From Bromus sterilis (lineage: Eukaryota > Streptophyta > Magnoliopsida > Poales > Poaceae), in NCBI GenBank assembly GCA_950022295.1, contig OX465600.1:309576031-309640030 (forward strand): DNA of 64,000 nucleotides, in the 5' to 3' direction. The notes beneath the pieces are model-generated. The model was not told where the DNA came from and did not search any database. It worked only from the letters and a program-made list of their open reading frames with translations. How positions within the stretch are numbered: the first letter of the stretch is position 1; the number at the start of each line of letters is the position of its first letter. Shown piece after piece: positions 43,919 to 56,600 of the stretch. A program made the position numbers and the translations under genes.

Positions 43919-46777
43919 TGAAAGTACATGTAGTCCCTATGTTTGGTTTTGGTAATTGATGACAATCCTTATGGACTAATGTTTGCATTGAGATATATAT
44001 TTGTAGGAAAGTTACATAGGCAATGCAAGAAGAACATTTTTCATCAACACAAATATATCCATTGAGGCTTGGTAACGAATGATAATTCCAATAAAGCAAC
44101 GGTTGCATCAAATATCTATGAATGGCTATTATCCCATGGATAATGCTAAGAAAAATGAATGAATATACAATGAATATAATCAATAGTATATCGGTTTTTG
44201 GGTCTCACGTGTTGAATACGACCTCAGATTGAAATGTTTCAAACAATAAAGTCTCTCATCTCAACAAGACGAAGACTTTTCATGTTGGACATTTTATCAT
44301 ATGAGGTAACCTTGGGGTCCTAAAAATTGGCACCTTGTATCAGACATGGTTGTCTGGATGTCTGGATTCACGCTCCACTTTCTATTCATTGTGAGGTTAG
44401 ACTGTTCGGGCTATAGAATTTGCATATTACATCCGATTAATATGGTTCAGAAAAGCAAAGTCATTCTCCTCGACAAGACGAAGAATATTCGTGTTGAATA
44501 CTTCCCATCTGAGGTCATCTTAAGGACTCAATAATTCGCACAATATATCAGACATGTGTGTCTTGTACTGGACACCACTTGATCATGGAGTAAAGATAAA
44601 TGTTGACCAAGATAGAGATGCAAGATTGAATTCTTGATAGTCAACACTCAAGCACAACTTATGTACCACATGGGATCTTATGGCATGGTAAGAAATTGTC
44701 AATTTTGCTTTGTGTTCTAAACTCATACGATGTATTTCTATATCTATGAGGGTTAGGTGATTCTCATGGGATTGCATCAAGAAAGATCACAAGTGCTCAT
44801 GAGAGGATGACATCAAGTGTAACGATCATCAAGTTATACAAGGTCAAGTTCAAGATAGGGATCTCAAAGGATAACATGCTTGACGCTGGCGGATGATTAT
44901 GGTGGCACATGTGAAGATGATATATAATGCCAGGCTTTCCTCATGGCTTATGAGGAAACTATTTCAAGTATTCACCGAGTTATGTGACCAAGATTGCATG
45001 GACATCTTGAGTCAAGCATGACACCAACATCAAGCTCAAGTGGAACGGTCAAGTCAAAGATATTGTGTCATGGATCGTTGACCATCGAAAAGGATACATG
45101 CTCAAGAGTGGATTTCCAGAAGCTATAATATAGCTCTTTTATGATTCTTGAGTTATAGGGATCCCGCACTATTAAGAGGGGGTCAAAGGGGTTTAGTAAT
45201 GGACTTGCTCAAGTTAAAAAGTCCTAGCTCGATACCACTCCTATCCTTTATACCAAAGGAAAATCCAAAGCCAACTGATTCCCCAAATCCTATGTCATAT
45301 CTTTTACATAATTTGTACCCTACATTTTGGTTTATCTTGGGTGGTTCTCTATGTGAGGATCTTGAGCTTTTCAATAGCTTTAAAATGAGTCCAAGATCAT
45401 CAAAATCGGAGTTCATGTGTAAAAATTATGCATGTTTCGATTTCGGGTTCCTACTATTTTTTCTTTGTCCGGACCATCTGGGTACAAAGACGGACCGTCC
45501 GGGAATTGCCCGGACCACTGGGTACAAAGCTGGACCGTCCGGACTAACTATGTCCTTAGCAGAAAAGAATTCATCTCATTGCCCGGACCATCCGGGTATG
45601 AAGCCAGACCGTCCAGACTAACTATGCCTTTGGAAAAAAAGAATTCATCTCATTGCCCCGACCATCTGGGTACCAAGCCAGACCATCCGGGCATAGCCAT
45701 ACCGTCCGGTTAGGACCCCGGATCGCCCGGACATGAAAACATTATGCGGGCTGATTGTAGGTTGGCATGTGTTGACCTACCCGGACCATCTGAATTGCTT
45801 CCCGGTCCGCCCGTGCCAGTTCTGTCAAGTTGGCAATGGGTAAATCTTTGGAGCTATATATACTCCTCTACCAATCTGGTGGAGGGTTGAGAAAACACAC
45901 ACATTTGACCTAACACTTTTATATAGCTCCTTCTCCTTTCTCCTACACCAAATCCTAGATCCCGAAGATATTTGTGAGAGTTCTTGAGAGCTATTTCACC
46001 CAAGCATAGATCCACTTCTACTTCTCTCTCTTTTTATCAAAGGAATTTGTGATTTGAGGAAGTCTTGAGAAATCCCCCCTTGATCTTGTTACTCTTAGAG
46101 GTTAGAGACTCCTAGGCGGTAGGAGTGCTCCGGTGAGGAATCAACTTGTGATTTCCCCCCGAAAAGTTTGTGAAGGTTTGGAGGCCGCCTTTAGGCCTAG
46201 CACTAGTGGTTGGGAATTGCCTTCTTGGTGATATCTCAAGGGGAGAATAGGGTGAGCCTTCGTGGTAACATCCATCCCTCCAAAGGTGAGTAGCTTCCCT
46301 CCAAGGAAGTGACATAGGGACGCATCCTCGTCTTCGTGTCTTCGGTTATCTCTAACCCTAGCTAGCTCACTACATGTGGTTTGCTTTGGTCAGTTGACCT
46401 TGCATTCACTATATCTTTTTCTCCTCATTATATTATGTTGGTTATCATATCGTAGTGATCATTTTCGTCTAATACATTATACTCTGCAATTCATATGTGC
46501 TACTATTGCTCCATATTGTCTTACTGTGAATTGTTATATTGTACCTCTCATATCCACATCTTGTGATATATATCTTGTGTAAGTTTGTATAACTTACTTG
46601 TGCTTACTAGTATCCTTACTGTGTTCATATTGATTAGAGTAAAGTTGTTGGTGCACTTAGTTGAGCCTAGTATATTTAGGATTTGTACTTATTAAGTATC
46701 CACTTAGTTTATTTCCGCATTCGGATATATAAAAATCCGTAAAAGGTTTAAAAGGCTATCCCCCCCGCTAGGCGACA
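43919..46777. repeat. Probable solo or partial LTR of a Triticeae retroelement (TGAAAGTACATG type)
   Basis: It starts TGAAAGTACATG with the following TTTGGTAATTGATGACAATC, and ends near GCTAGGCGACA after a C-run, which I recognise as the ends of a common Triticeae LTR type. There is no internal domain and no coding. The exact 3' end and target duplication are not confirmed. Confidence 0.55.
45469..45817 (+). repeat. Tandem block of CCGGACCGTCCGG-type palindromes, period about 75 bp
   Basis: Words such as CCGGACCATCCGGGTA and GGACCGTCCGGACTAACTAT followed by TTCATCTCATTG repeat at about 75-bp spacing (for example 45541 and 45615). The GC-rich palindromes stand out against AT-rich flanks. Confidence 0.85.
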
Positions 46778-46959
46778 TCGTGGTCATTTCAGTTAGCAGC
46801 AGGCAACAATTGCTTAGTGGTGGTGGAGAAGTAGTAGAGTAGAAGCGTCGCTGGAGCAGTACTGCTATCGCTCTACTGCAGCTGAATAAATCCGAAGCAA
46901 CACAACACCTAAAGCTAAGAGTTAGTACAACGACACTAGCCTGCGGAAGTACCGCTGAG

Positions 46960-48337
46960 CTATGTGATACTGATACGCGAGAGAGGATAATTGCTTCTCG
47001 CCCTTCGTTGGTTACCCCAAGTGGAAGGTGAGATGCAGCATAGGGGCAAGTTTCCCTCGGTGAAGATACCGAGGTTTTAAGATTCTCTCCCGTAGGACTC
47101 CAGCAATGATAAGTAGGTAGTTCGGCAAGTGACGCGCCGTTTATGATAATCACTTGCTTTTCCTGGACCTGCACACGACACAAATAACTTTGCTCCCAAC
47201 GAAGTTCAGAGAGGTTGTCAATCTTTCCGGTCTTATTGTTTACAAAGGATAAAAAACATAGGATAATGATAATGATAGCAACTGAAAGTAAATACTAAAA
47301 AGGAAATAAGCTTGTAAACAGTGATGAGAATATGGACCGGGGTCCTGTGATGTTCACTAGTGATGTCTCTCTCCCAAAATACGATAAAACTGCTATGCGA
47401 GGTAAACCAATTACAGATGGGCAATTGACCGGATTATAAACGCACCGCAATGCTAACTATGCTACAAAAGAAAGGAAGAGGGTCATAAGCATGGGCAGTA
47501 CGCCAAAATAAGTAGACCGAAATCCATCTGCATCTACTACTAATCATCCACCTTGAGATATCTATCCAGAACATCTCGCTGGTATTAAGTTGCGAGCACC
47601 ACCCAAAGTGTAAACCCAAAGCAACAGACAACTGCATTAAAAAGAACTTTGCGTAAAGTAAACAATCCTTGCAACCGCGGTTACAAGCACTGTTGTTTTC
47701 CCCCTTGTGGCCACATCACATCCCCTAGACTCATGTTTCTGTCACTCAAGTGTGTCATCTGGGGGCATGTACCCACAATCGAGCAAAACGTTACCTCTTG
47801 GAGTCACTACCTACTACTTGGCCAAAGCAATAAACATCAACGGAGAACATGCAAGAATTACTTAGGAACGAAAATATAAGAGATAAAAACCAAATATATT
47901 ACTCTATCACAATCTGAACATAATCTCATAATCCATCATATCTCATCAAACTCGGCATAGCAACAGCAGAAGAATTACATATGTGCCTCGATCATGTAGG
48001 GCAGCTCACGAGGTCTAAACCATGAAGAACAAAGAGGGGAGGATAACATCACATAGCTACTGATCACGGACCCATGGTCCAAGGTAGACTAATCACGGCA
48101 CATCCGGGAAGCGTCCATGGTGGAGGAGAAGCTCCCGGAGGTCGATCCTCCCTCCGGCAGGGTGCCGGGAAGGGTCCTGACGGTGCTCCCGATCTTGGAA
48201 GCACGGCGGCGGCGGAACAAAGGCGAGTTTGCGAAATAGGGTTCTGTCTTCGGAAGATTCCCGTGACGGAGATTAAATAGGCGAAGGTGGTGTCCCCATG
48301 GCCCTCCTTCGGGGCTCTGGAAGCTTCCGGCACGCTG
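46960..48337 (-). repeat. Gypsy-derived fragment, probably LTR/leader sequence, minus orientation
   Basis: The words CTCCCAACGAAGTTCAGAGA and CTCCGGCAGGGTGCCGGGAA belong to sequences I associate with Triticeae gypsy LTR and leader regions. No intact gene is present. The right edge at 48337/48338 is a sharp junction with the truncated LTR of the next element. Confidence 0.4.
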
Positions 48338-49937
48338 AGGCTGCTGGTGTGCTCAAAGGGACTCGGGGGTGCCTCCTTTTATAGGGGAAGAGGAGATTCG
48401 AGCTCGGGCCGCGACGGAGAGATACGACCAAGCGTGGAGGTGAGCTGGCGGCCACCGAGCGGCGTCGAGGAGGTTCCAGAGGAGGCACGTGGAGCACGCG
48501 GCTGCGCAAAGCCGTGCGGCGCGGAGGGACACGGAGAAGACGATGGGGACGCGATGGGCACGCGTCGGGCATGCGCAGCGCGCGTCCAGGGCATGCCAGA
48601 AGCAGCCAAGAGCATGGCGAACAAGGGGATGTTGAGCACATGGGGTTTTCTTCGTGGCCAAGAATGTCTAGTGTGTAGTCCTTCGCATGCTGATCACTGT
48701 GGTATGGTTGACTAGTCATTTGGGGCACTGTAGTGATCTCTATCTCATCCTGAAGTTTGATGCAGTAAACTTTGAGCAGAAGCAAATCTCACATGGGGTG
48801 GATTTGGATAGTACCAAGATGTCTTCTGGGCTAGGGGTACAAGGTACTAGGCTTCTGTGGAGTTTGGGCTCAAACAAAACAATGTACATGGTACTTGCTT
48901 TGTAAATGTGGCAATGAGGCTGAAGGTGTTTGTATTGTGGTGTGGCTTGTACATAGCTCCCCTAGGCATGATATTTTACATAGCTCAATCATACACTAGG
49001 ATGAGTGTGTAAGCCAAGTTTCACATCATTTGAATCAATATTTTTGGCACTTCCTTTGTAAAGCACCAAATAGGTCAGAATGCATTGGTGAGGCTAGCAT
49101 CTCACTGGATTGTTTGATTTGGCTGATAATTTGTGTAGCTTGGTTATTTGGCATTATGCACATGTGTATAAAATTTCATAGCCATTGGACACACATAGCT
49201 AGCACTTGCTTAACAATGTGGCCCACTGACAGAAAACTAAAACATGACAATGCACTCACATGGGTAATGGGATTTGGCTCAAATCTGGTTTGGTGGAGTT
49301 ATTTGGTGGTAGTATCATGGTCAAAAAGTTTCAAGGCAAATGGAATCCCCTATCATGCACTTGCTTCACAATGCCCCTTTGCTGCACCCAAACTTTGGGA
49401 GTTTATTGTGGGAGTTTGGCTAAGCAAATGGTGGTGGAATTTGGTGGAGATCAATCATATGATCATATGAGATTTCACAAAAAGTTTCACCAGCAATGGA
49501 TCAAGAGAAGTGGCACTCCCTTCACAAAGCTCCATTCTGCCCCCATAGACAAATGAATTTTTCTAGAGGAAAAATCCACTTGGGCTATGAAATGTTTTTG
49601 GAGAATTTGGCAAGATATGATGTCAGTGACATGTGGGAATTATTTGGGGATTTATGGAGCAACATAAATAGGGGTTGCTTCACAAACCTCAAATAATAGG
49701 AATATCCCTTTTATTGGAAAAAGGAATATATGGCTTAAATAAAATGGTGGCTTGGATGAGATGGAACAATGAAGTGACATGGAGAAGTCTTGGATTCAAG
49801 GTCCACTTGAGCATGGAAAGAAAATATGCTCAAGTTTCAAGTCCAACGAGGTGATCAAAATCAAATCCAATAACAAATCCAGAAATAAATCCGAAAAGTT
49901 TTTGGAAAAAGAAAGTTCCAAAATCCAGGGTGTCACA
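48338..49937 (-). repeat. Truncated 3' LTR of the LARD-like element
   Basis: It aligns with 56270-57869 at a constant offset of 7932 bp at both ends, and ends abruptly at about 48338 in an unrelated repeat. Confidence 0.85.
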
Positions 49938-49939
49938 AA

Positions 49940-49951
49940 CCTACCCCCTTA
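49940..49951 (-). other. Polypurine tract of the LARD-like element
   Basis: On the - strand CTAAGGGGGTAGGTT stands next to the LTR start TGTGACACCC and is preceded by CTCGAGGACGAGATTTTT, the usual context in gypsy elements. Confidence 0.8.
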
Positions 49952-51099
49952 GAAAAATCTCGTCCTCGAGATTTGGTTGCTCAGGGAACCATCGCAAACT
50001 TACCGTCCTTTGGAAACTTGCTGCTTCTCAGATTTCCTTTTTCCGCATACTGTTCCCATGGTAGCATCCAATATATGTCTGCTGAGGGGGTTTACTTCAC
50101 CCGATCCGTAGCTCTGACGGAATGTTCTTCTTTGATACCTCATATCCTTTCCTGCTGATTTCCATCCTCATATCTTCTGACTTGTATGATAACGGGATGT
50201 CTTGTCATAGGCTGAATGCTGACGATACCCATGATGTGTCTAGGGTACCTCGGGCGTCATTCGTGGTACGGTCTTGAATCATTTGCATGGGCCTCTTCGA
50301 CAAGAGCTTGGCCTTCATCGGTAGTTGATATCTTAGAATGTCTGCTATCAAGATCTTGACTGACGGCACGTGGGGTTGCCTCGCATTTCTTATGGCTTGT
50401 CCACCGTGCTCAAGGATTCGGAGCGGGCACAAATCCTGAACATGTACTCATGCTGAGATTTGCTCGGCAGGTGGCCTTACCCGGGTGGCGATAGGTCACG
50501 ATATGCTTCCATCCGGTCCTTGTATTTAAAATGTCCGTCCTGGGTCTTGCCTCTGCGGTAATCACCTTTCTTGTACTAGCTTTTCTTTGGTCAGGGTTCT
50601 TTCTTGTTGCATAACTGCTTATTGTTCTGCCGCAATCTTCCTCTGAGATAGACAGGTTACCATCACCCTTTTATTTCTTGTTTCATCCTGATAACCTTGG
50701 TTGCGATGAAGGGGGTTTCCAGATTGTTATGCTTCGAGGCCTTGTCGGTCGTGAGGATCTGACCTTCATGACGGGAGCAGGATTCAATGCTCCTTGCTTT
50801 CTTTCTTCAAGGTGACTTTGTCAGTCTTTCTTCCAGGCTGAGATGTGTATCCGTCTCTTCTACTGACTTGTTTCCCGAGAGTTGCGGTTCTTCACCGTCG
50901 TTCACGTGCATACTTCTTCCTTGATTACAAGCATGGTGGTACCCGCACCGGGCGTAGCTTTCATACTTGATAATAATACCCATGACCATATGCGGGTCCT
51001 GACGATGCTGAAGTCTTCACTGTCCTGCATGGCTGGATTTCTGACAATACTGTTGCAGACACGTTGGCATGTCGAGGAAGACTGTGCAGCTTGTCTGTG

Positions 51100-51560
51100 A
51101 AGCTTGGGGTAGCTTGCTAGGGAAGGTTGGGTACCGTACCCTGTAAGCTTGCTCCGGTGGCGTATCGAGGAAGGCAGGGCGTCGTACACAGGAAGCTGCC
51201 TCGATTGCTTGCTGAAGAAGACTGGGTGTCTTGCCTTGGAAGCTTCCTTAATGACTTACTGGCGAAGATTGGTTGTCTTGTCCCGGAAGTTTGCCTCTTT
51301 ATACTGTGGATGCATCGGTTCCTTCTGCTCGAAGTTTCAGCGGAAGTTCATTGTAAACAACCGAGCGGCTTGTGCTGGAGTCCATCCTTGTGGCGTACCG
51401 AGCACGATCGAGTGTCTTGCACTATAAACTTCTGTCGGTGGCTTGTGGAGGAAGGCTGACTGTCTTGGCTAAGAAGATACCCCGGTAGCGTACTGAGGAA
51501 GGATGAGGTTCCTTCTGTCCGAAGCTTTCCCTCAATGACGTGGAGGCAAATCTGACCACG
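51100..51560. repeat. Minisatellite, unit about 47 bp
   Basis: Units starting AAGCTT/AAGCTG occur at 51100, 51145, 51193, 51240 and 51287, and degenerate units near 51428, 51474 and 51521. The consensus runs through GGTGGCTTACTGAGGAAG and GTCTTGTCCCGGAAG. It lies in the interior of the LARD-like element. Confidence 0.85.
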
Positions 51561-52444
51561 GTGTCTGATAGGCTTCTGGCTGCCGGCTGGTGAGGGGGAA
51601 ACATTCTTCCGATAATATGGGCTTCATGATATGTCTTGGCCACTTTCCGGAATATACTGAAATAATTTGTATTGCATCGGACTGTAGTTGGTGTTTATCC
51701 TGCCTTGGGTGCATATGCTCGTGGGTCACAGTCTTTGCTTATATTTGCATGAATATCTGCGGCTGTCATGGTTGATGTGAACTTGATTCAAGTGATGGCT
51801 TGGGTAGCATCCAATCGTGAGCCATAAGCTTCCCACGCAAGTGGGTAAAATTCCTGTTTGACTTGCTGATTTCCCGCATCATTGCAGCCTTTAACTGTCT
51901 GAGTCTTTAGGTTGTTCTGTTTACAGACGAAATGCAGGCTTGATGGTTGCCGCATGATTCACACTTGAGCAAAATGGGTGAGATGCGACCGGGTATGCGC
52001 CATTCCTGTCTGGTTGATTTCCTTATTTCTTTGCAGTCTTCCACTGACAGAATCTTCATGACTGTAACATCCACCGGAAAATGCTGACTTGGTTCATTCA
52101 GGAAGAAATCATATGGGGTTGAATACTCCTGTTGCAATCTGGTGTGGGTCCTTGACTTGGTGTCTTCACGCTGCTCTGCGGTATTGCACTGATTCTTCGA
52201 GGTATGCAGGGTTATGAGCAACTTTCCATTGGGGTGTAGCAAGTGACACCAAAGAACCAAAGGAAGAACCAACGAAGGAAACCACGGGAAAAAATCTAAC
52301 GAGAAGCGGCTTGTTCCTTCATCAGCTTTAGCGGTGGTCGATGATTATCCGGACTCCTTGCAAAGAAAACAACGAATAACCCAGTAGCCACCAGAACGGT
52401 CTTTACAACTCAGATCTGGGACTTGTACTGGAATAGCTCAAGCA

Positions 52445-52690
52445 TTGCTCAAGACGGCCGACCGAAATCAGCTCAGAGCATGAGGCAATGTTGATAAAAA
52501 GAATGCAGAGGTCCCCTAAGAAGGCTGAGAAAACATCTCAGAGCATAGGGTCTCCACTGCGAAAAGAAACTCAACAACTACCCGAGACGGCCGAAAAGCA
52601 GCTCAGAACACGGTTCGGTTGTTGAGAAGAGAAATGTAAAACATGCATCCACTCCGGACGGCCGACGATGCATCAGCTCAGAACCAGACG
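52445..52690. repeat. Degenerate tandem repeat, spacing about 67-73 bp
   Basis: GACGGCCGA...CAGCTCAGA(G/A)CA-type words recur at about 52451, 52518, 52584 and 52657, in the interior of the LARD-like element. Confidence 0.75.
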
Positions 52691-53065
52691 TGGTGCAAAT
52701 ATCGAAGAACAAAAAGCAAGGGTCCGTCCAAGTCATCTAACACCTGCCAAAACAGAGTTAGTAACTGCCGAGGAAACAAACAAATAACCAACAACGAGAA
52801 TCAACTAAACAGTAAAAAAAATACTGAACAAGCACTGAGATCACATGCAGGATCTCAACTTATTGCTACACACATCAACATGCAACAGGCAACATGCAAC
52901 ACTACTACTCATGCATCACGGACTACGCGAAACTCAGGTGTTCTGATCTGACGGTGGGTTGCCGGGGGTCGCGGGAGTGGGCGGAGAAGTCGACAACGAT
53001 AGGGCTGCGGCAAGATCTCTCCTTGCATCCCTTGCATCACGGACTATCTCGACGATGAGGGCGTA

Positions 53066-53491
53066 CTAGGAGATCATGTAGCGGGACATGGTGATCACCG
53101 CTGCATCGGCTTCCGCCAAAGGGCGAGGAAACCTTACTTGCTGCGGAGTCGCTCCCAAGGTGGGGTGAAAATGGAAGGAACGATTCTGATGCATCGCACT
53201 TTCCTGGTGGCGTAGGCCTAACAGGCCCGCCATCGCGGCAAGCTGAATGGCACGATCCGGGGTAGAAGCGGGTCCACCCTGGAATTTGTAGGAGTGCACG
53301 CCGATGGGGATGGTGGCTGACACATAGACGCTGGCACGGTACTCAAGCAGCTGCCCTCCGATCGCCGTCTGGGAAACTTGGTACCTTGGAAGCTCTCCAC
53401 TGGGGTAGAGAGTCCACCAAACGTCTGCAAGGAGATAGTCGAAGTTGGTTGCGGATGAGGATCCTGTGTAGCCCACCGGGTATTCCTCCAT
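53066..53491 (-). CDS. Conserved-looking 141-residue ORF behind the primer site of the LARD-like element
   Basis: This is the only substantial open frame in the element's interior. It starts at ATG 53491-53489, directly after an in-frame TAG and about 165 nt past the primer site, where gag would begin. It reads MEEYPVGYTGSSSATNFDYL..., then YQVSQTAIGGQLLEYRASVY and VSATIPIGVHSYKFQGGP, then an Ala/Leu-rich helix-like end (PDRAIQLAAMAGLLGLRH) and a polar tail. Alternating strands followed by an Ala-rich helix superficially recall dsRNA-binding-type folds, but no diagnostic residue confirms it. Similar small ORFs occur in grass retroelements, to my recollection. Function is unknown. The frame has no break. 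Confidence 0.55.
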   Translation of the reverse strand: MEEYPVGYTGSSSATNFDYLLADVWWTLYPSGELPRYQVSQTAIGGQLLEYRASVYVSATIPIGVHSYKFQGGPASTPDRAIQLAAMAGLLGLRHQESAMHQNRSFHFHPTLGATPQQVRFPRPLAEADAAVITMSRYMIS

Positions 53492-53654
53492 CTACACTCG
53501 TCAGATCAGATCGTTAGCGAAAACATACCGTCTATATGCAGCAAACAAATGCAACAGGCAATAGCATCACACAAGCAAGCTATACACTAGCTCTAACGTC
53601 AATCTAACGTCCTTCTAACGTTCGCGCGGGCTAGCGGGTCCTACAGCCAGTCCT

Positions 53655-53666
53655 GCTCTGATACCA
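53655..53666 (-). other. Primer binding site, tRNA-Met type
   Basis: On the - strand TGGTATCAGAGC is a perfect 12-base match to the usual tRNA-iMet primer site, five bases after the LTR end. Confidence 0.92.
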
Positions 53667-53671
53667 ACCGT

Positions 53672-56600
53672 TGTGGCACCCCGGCTCAGAGGACCGGAAC
53701 GCCCCGTGCACCAGCCCAGAGATCACGTCTTCTGGAACACGGCACTGATTGGTATAGAACTGAACATCTTTCTATTACCGAAGATAGGAGTACACGAGGT
53801 CTATTACAACGCTAGCGGAGACACAACTTGCTCCTCAGGCTAGCCTCAGCTCTACACCAAGCAGCAGCATAACTTTCTAGCAGCGGAATATCGAAGGCAG
53901 CGGAACAATAACGACGATGACGAACTCCAATTCACAGGGACACTGGCTGGGACACCTCCTAGCTCGCAAACACTGGGAACGTCGTCCTACGCATCCAAAG
54001 CACGGCCTGCAAATCTGGCATAACACGCCAGGTCAGTACATTGAATGTACTTGCAAGCTCACAACAACCATGCAACAAGGCAAAACAATAACATGGCAAC
54101 AGGTTAAAAATATATTAGTGAATTAAACAGGTGAGCAACAATATCATGCAACAGATATTCAGCAAGAATATTATCAGCATTTTATCAACATGAAGACTAA
54201 TGCACAATCAATCATCGTTTAAGGTCACAGGACCCCACATGATCGTCGCATGATCACGTGGCTTACCTCGGAGTCCTTACAGACTCAATCACCGGGTCAC
54301 CTCGTGACCATTCAATCCACTCATCGCACAACCATCCACTTACCACAAACTTACCACCGAACTCAAGTTGATCATAAGGTGTGACCTAGTTCGAACTGTG
54401 TCCCATGACCGAGGACGCGGCTATTCGAATAGATTTTGACTCTGCAGAGTTTGTGCACGTTATCCACACTATGGAGTTCTTCCTCCATCCAGCACCTTGG
54501 TACTTGTCCCACATGATCCTTGGAACTCGTACCGCAGGAGTGGACTAGGACTTCTCCAACGAGACCGATATACCGAGTGTCCCTCTTACCGTATCACCGA
54601 CATTCTGTCTTGGGTAGCCCTGTGGTTAGGTGTCCTTCGTTACCACCAGAACCACCTGTGGTTAGGTGTCCTTCGTTACCACCAGAACCATTAAACTTTG
54701 CCCAACACTGGACCGCGCGCATAACAACTCTGGCTGTTAGGACTACCGCCGCCTGCCTGATCAGGGCAGCGCGAGCGCGTAGCCCCCCCTACTTGGTGAT
54801 ACAAATAAGAGAACCCACCGGCAGACCGAATCAAGGCCCGCCCATTCAGGCAAATGTGGCTGCACGGATAAGCCCGGTTCGGTGGCACCTAATCAACTTG
54901 TCACGAAGCATATCTCCAACAGCGAACACAAGCATCAGGTGCAACATGAGTATCAGATCATAACAATGCATAGCGTATTAACATGACAGTTTCAGATATG
55001 ATCAAACACATTTTAGGTGGTGAACTTATCCGTGTTAACAAGATTTAGTTATTAACATGGCAACATTATGAATGCAGTTAAGCATAACTTAGGCACAACA
55101 TGAACTGACATAAAGATAACATGAGCAACTTAACATGATGTTGGTATGTGGTGGTTACGATGATGCATAGAATAACATGGCAGTGACATGATCAAAGCAT
55201 GGCATGGATGTAACATGGCAAAACATAGCAATAGCATGGTAATGATAACATCAATCATAGCATAGCATGGCAATGATAACATCAATCATAGCATAGCAAC
55301 ACGATCATGATCACCCATATAAGAATATCATCGAACAACAATTTTAGCAGCATGTCAAAGCTTTGCAAAGGTGCAAAGGGTATTGTGGCTTGCCTTTCTC
55401 CAGAGGAGTGTGAAATACTCCCGGATCTTCAACACAAGCAAAACCCTGCAAAACATTTTATAAAAAGGAACGGCGAAAAAGTCAAACATCATCTTTTGTT
55501 TGACCAGAAAATAACAGCATAAAACATGGCATGAAACCTATGCCAAACTGAAGAGGAGGTCGATACAAAAACAACGCAAAAAGAATCAACCCGTTTGGAC
55601 TTACGGTTGCGGAGATACGGCCGAAACGGTGCCGGGGGTGGATTTTGGAGAAAATACGCTTTCAGAAAAGTGAAAGCGTACTTCGGGATTCTGAACAGAA
55701 TAGTACGTTTCTGTGCGGGAAGGCGTACTTCGGGTTGAAAAGGAAGAAATACGCTTTCGAGTTGCGAAGACGTATTCGCAGGGGGCGTCTCCACTTGAAT
55801 CGCGCTGGGCCCAGCGGTCAGCCGGACTGGGCCGCTTACACGCGGCGTCCACGCGCTCCTCTCTCTCCTCCCTGTCTTCTTCTACTTCGAGCCGTAGCAG
55901 AGGAGGTCGAGGCCGCGCCACGCGCCGGGGAGGGAGGACGCGGGCGGGCTCGTCGGGCGTGTCGCGCCGCGCCGCTCTCTAGCGAGAGCCACGGGGTCGC
56001 GGGGCCGGATCCTTGCGCCTTCCTCACCAGGCCGCGGCACGGTGGCCACGGGCACCACCAGGCACCGCGGGGCAGTCCCCCCGGCGAGGCGTGGGGGGCC
56101 GGGGAGACTCGAGGTGGCTAGGGGGGGCGCAGCATGTCCAGAGGAGGAGAAGGGGGCTCGGCTTGCTCCAATTTTGGAGGGGGCGGCGGCGGCCGTGGAG
56201 ATCAATGGAGGGGAAGGAGATGCTCTGGCGACTAATTGGAGAGGGGGAAATGGCTAGGAGAGGCTAGGGAGGCTGCTGGTGTGCTCAAAGGGACTAGGGG
56301 TGCCTCCTTTTATAGGGGAAGAGGAGATTCGAGCTCGGGCCGCGACGGAGAGATACGGCCATGGCGTGGAGGTGAGCTGGCGGCCACCGAGCGGCGTCGA
56401 GGAGGTTCCAGAGGAGGCACGTGGAGCACGTGGCTGCGCAAAGCCGTGCGGCGCGGAGGGACACGGAGAAGACGACGGGGACGCGATGGGGACGCGTCGG
56501 GCATGCGCAGCGCGCGTCCAGGGCATGCCAGAAGCAGCCAAGAGCATGGCCAACAAGGGGATGTTGAGCACATGGGGTTTTCTTTGTGGCCAAGAATGTC

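Larger units (their letters stand above)
43660..46960. repeat. TACTACCGC-rich repeat block, interrupted by an LTR
   Basis: GTACTACCGC / GCGGTAGTAC-type words are dense at 43680-43915 and appear again at 46800-46960 (GCAGTACTGC, GGAAGTACCGC). The sequence at 43919-46777 separates them. This suggests one older repeat split by the LTR. No target duplication could be matched, so the reconstruction is tentative. Confidence 0.4.

Noticed and set aside
48060..48800. Several open frames of 70-170 residues in GC-rich sequence
   Set aside because: They overlap in five frames, and from 48338 on they are repeated almost unchanged in the second LTR at 56270-56720, so they are LTR sequence and not genes.
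51127..51459. 110- and 92-residue frames in the interior of the LARD-like element
   Set aside because: They are readings of the 47-bp minisatellite and are on the strand opposite to the element.
55645..56121. 158-residue open frame
   Set aside because: It lies in the 5' LTR of the LARD-like element, is Arg/Gly/Ala-rich from GC content, and overlaps frames on both strands.
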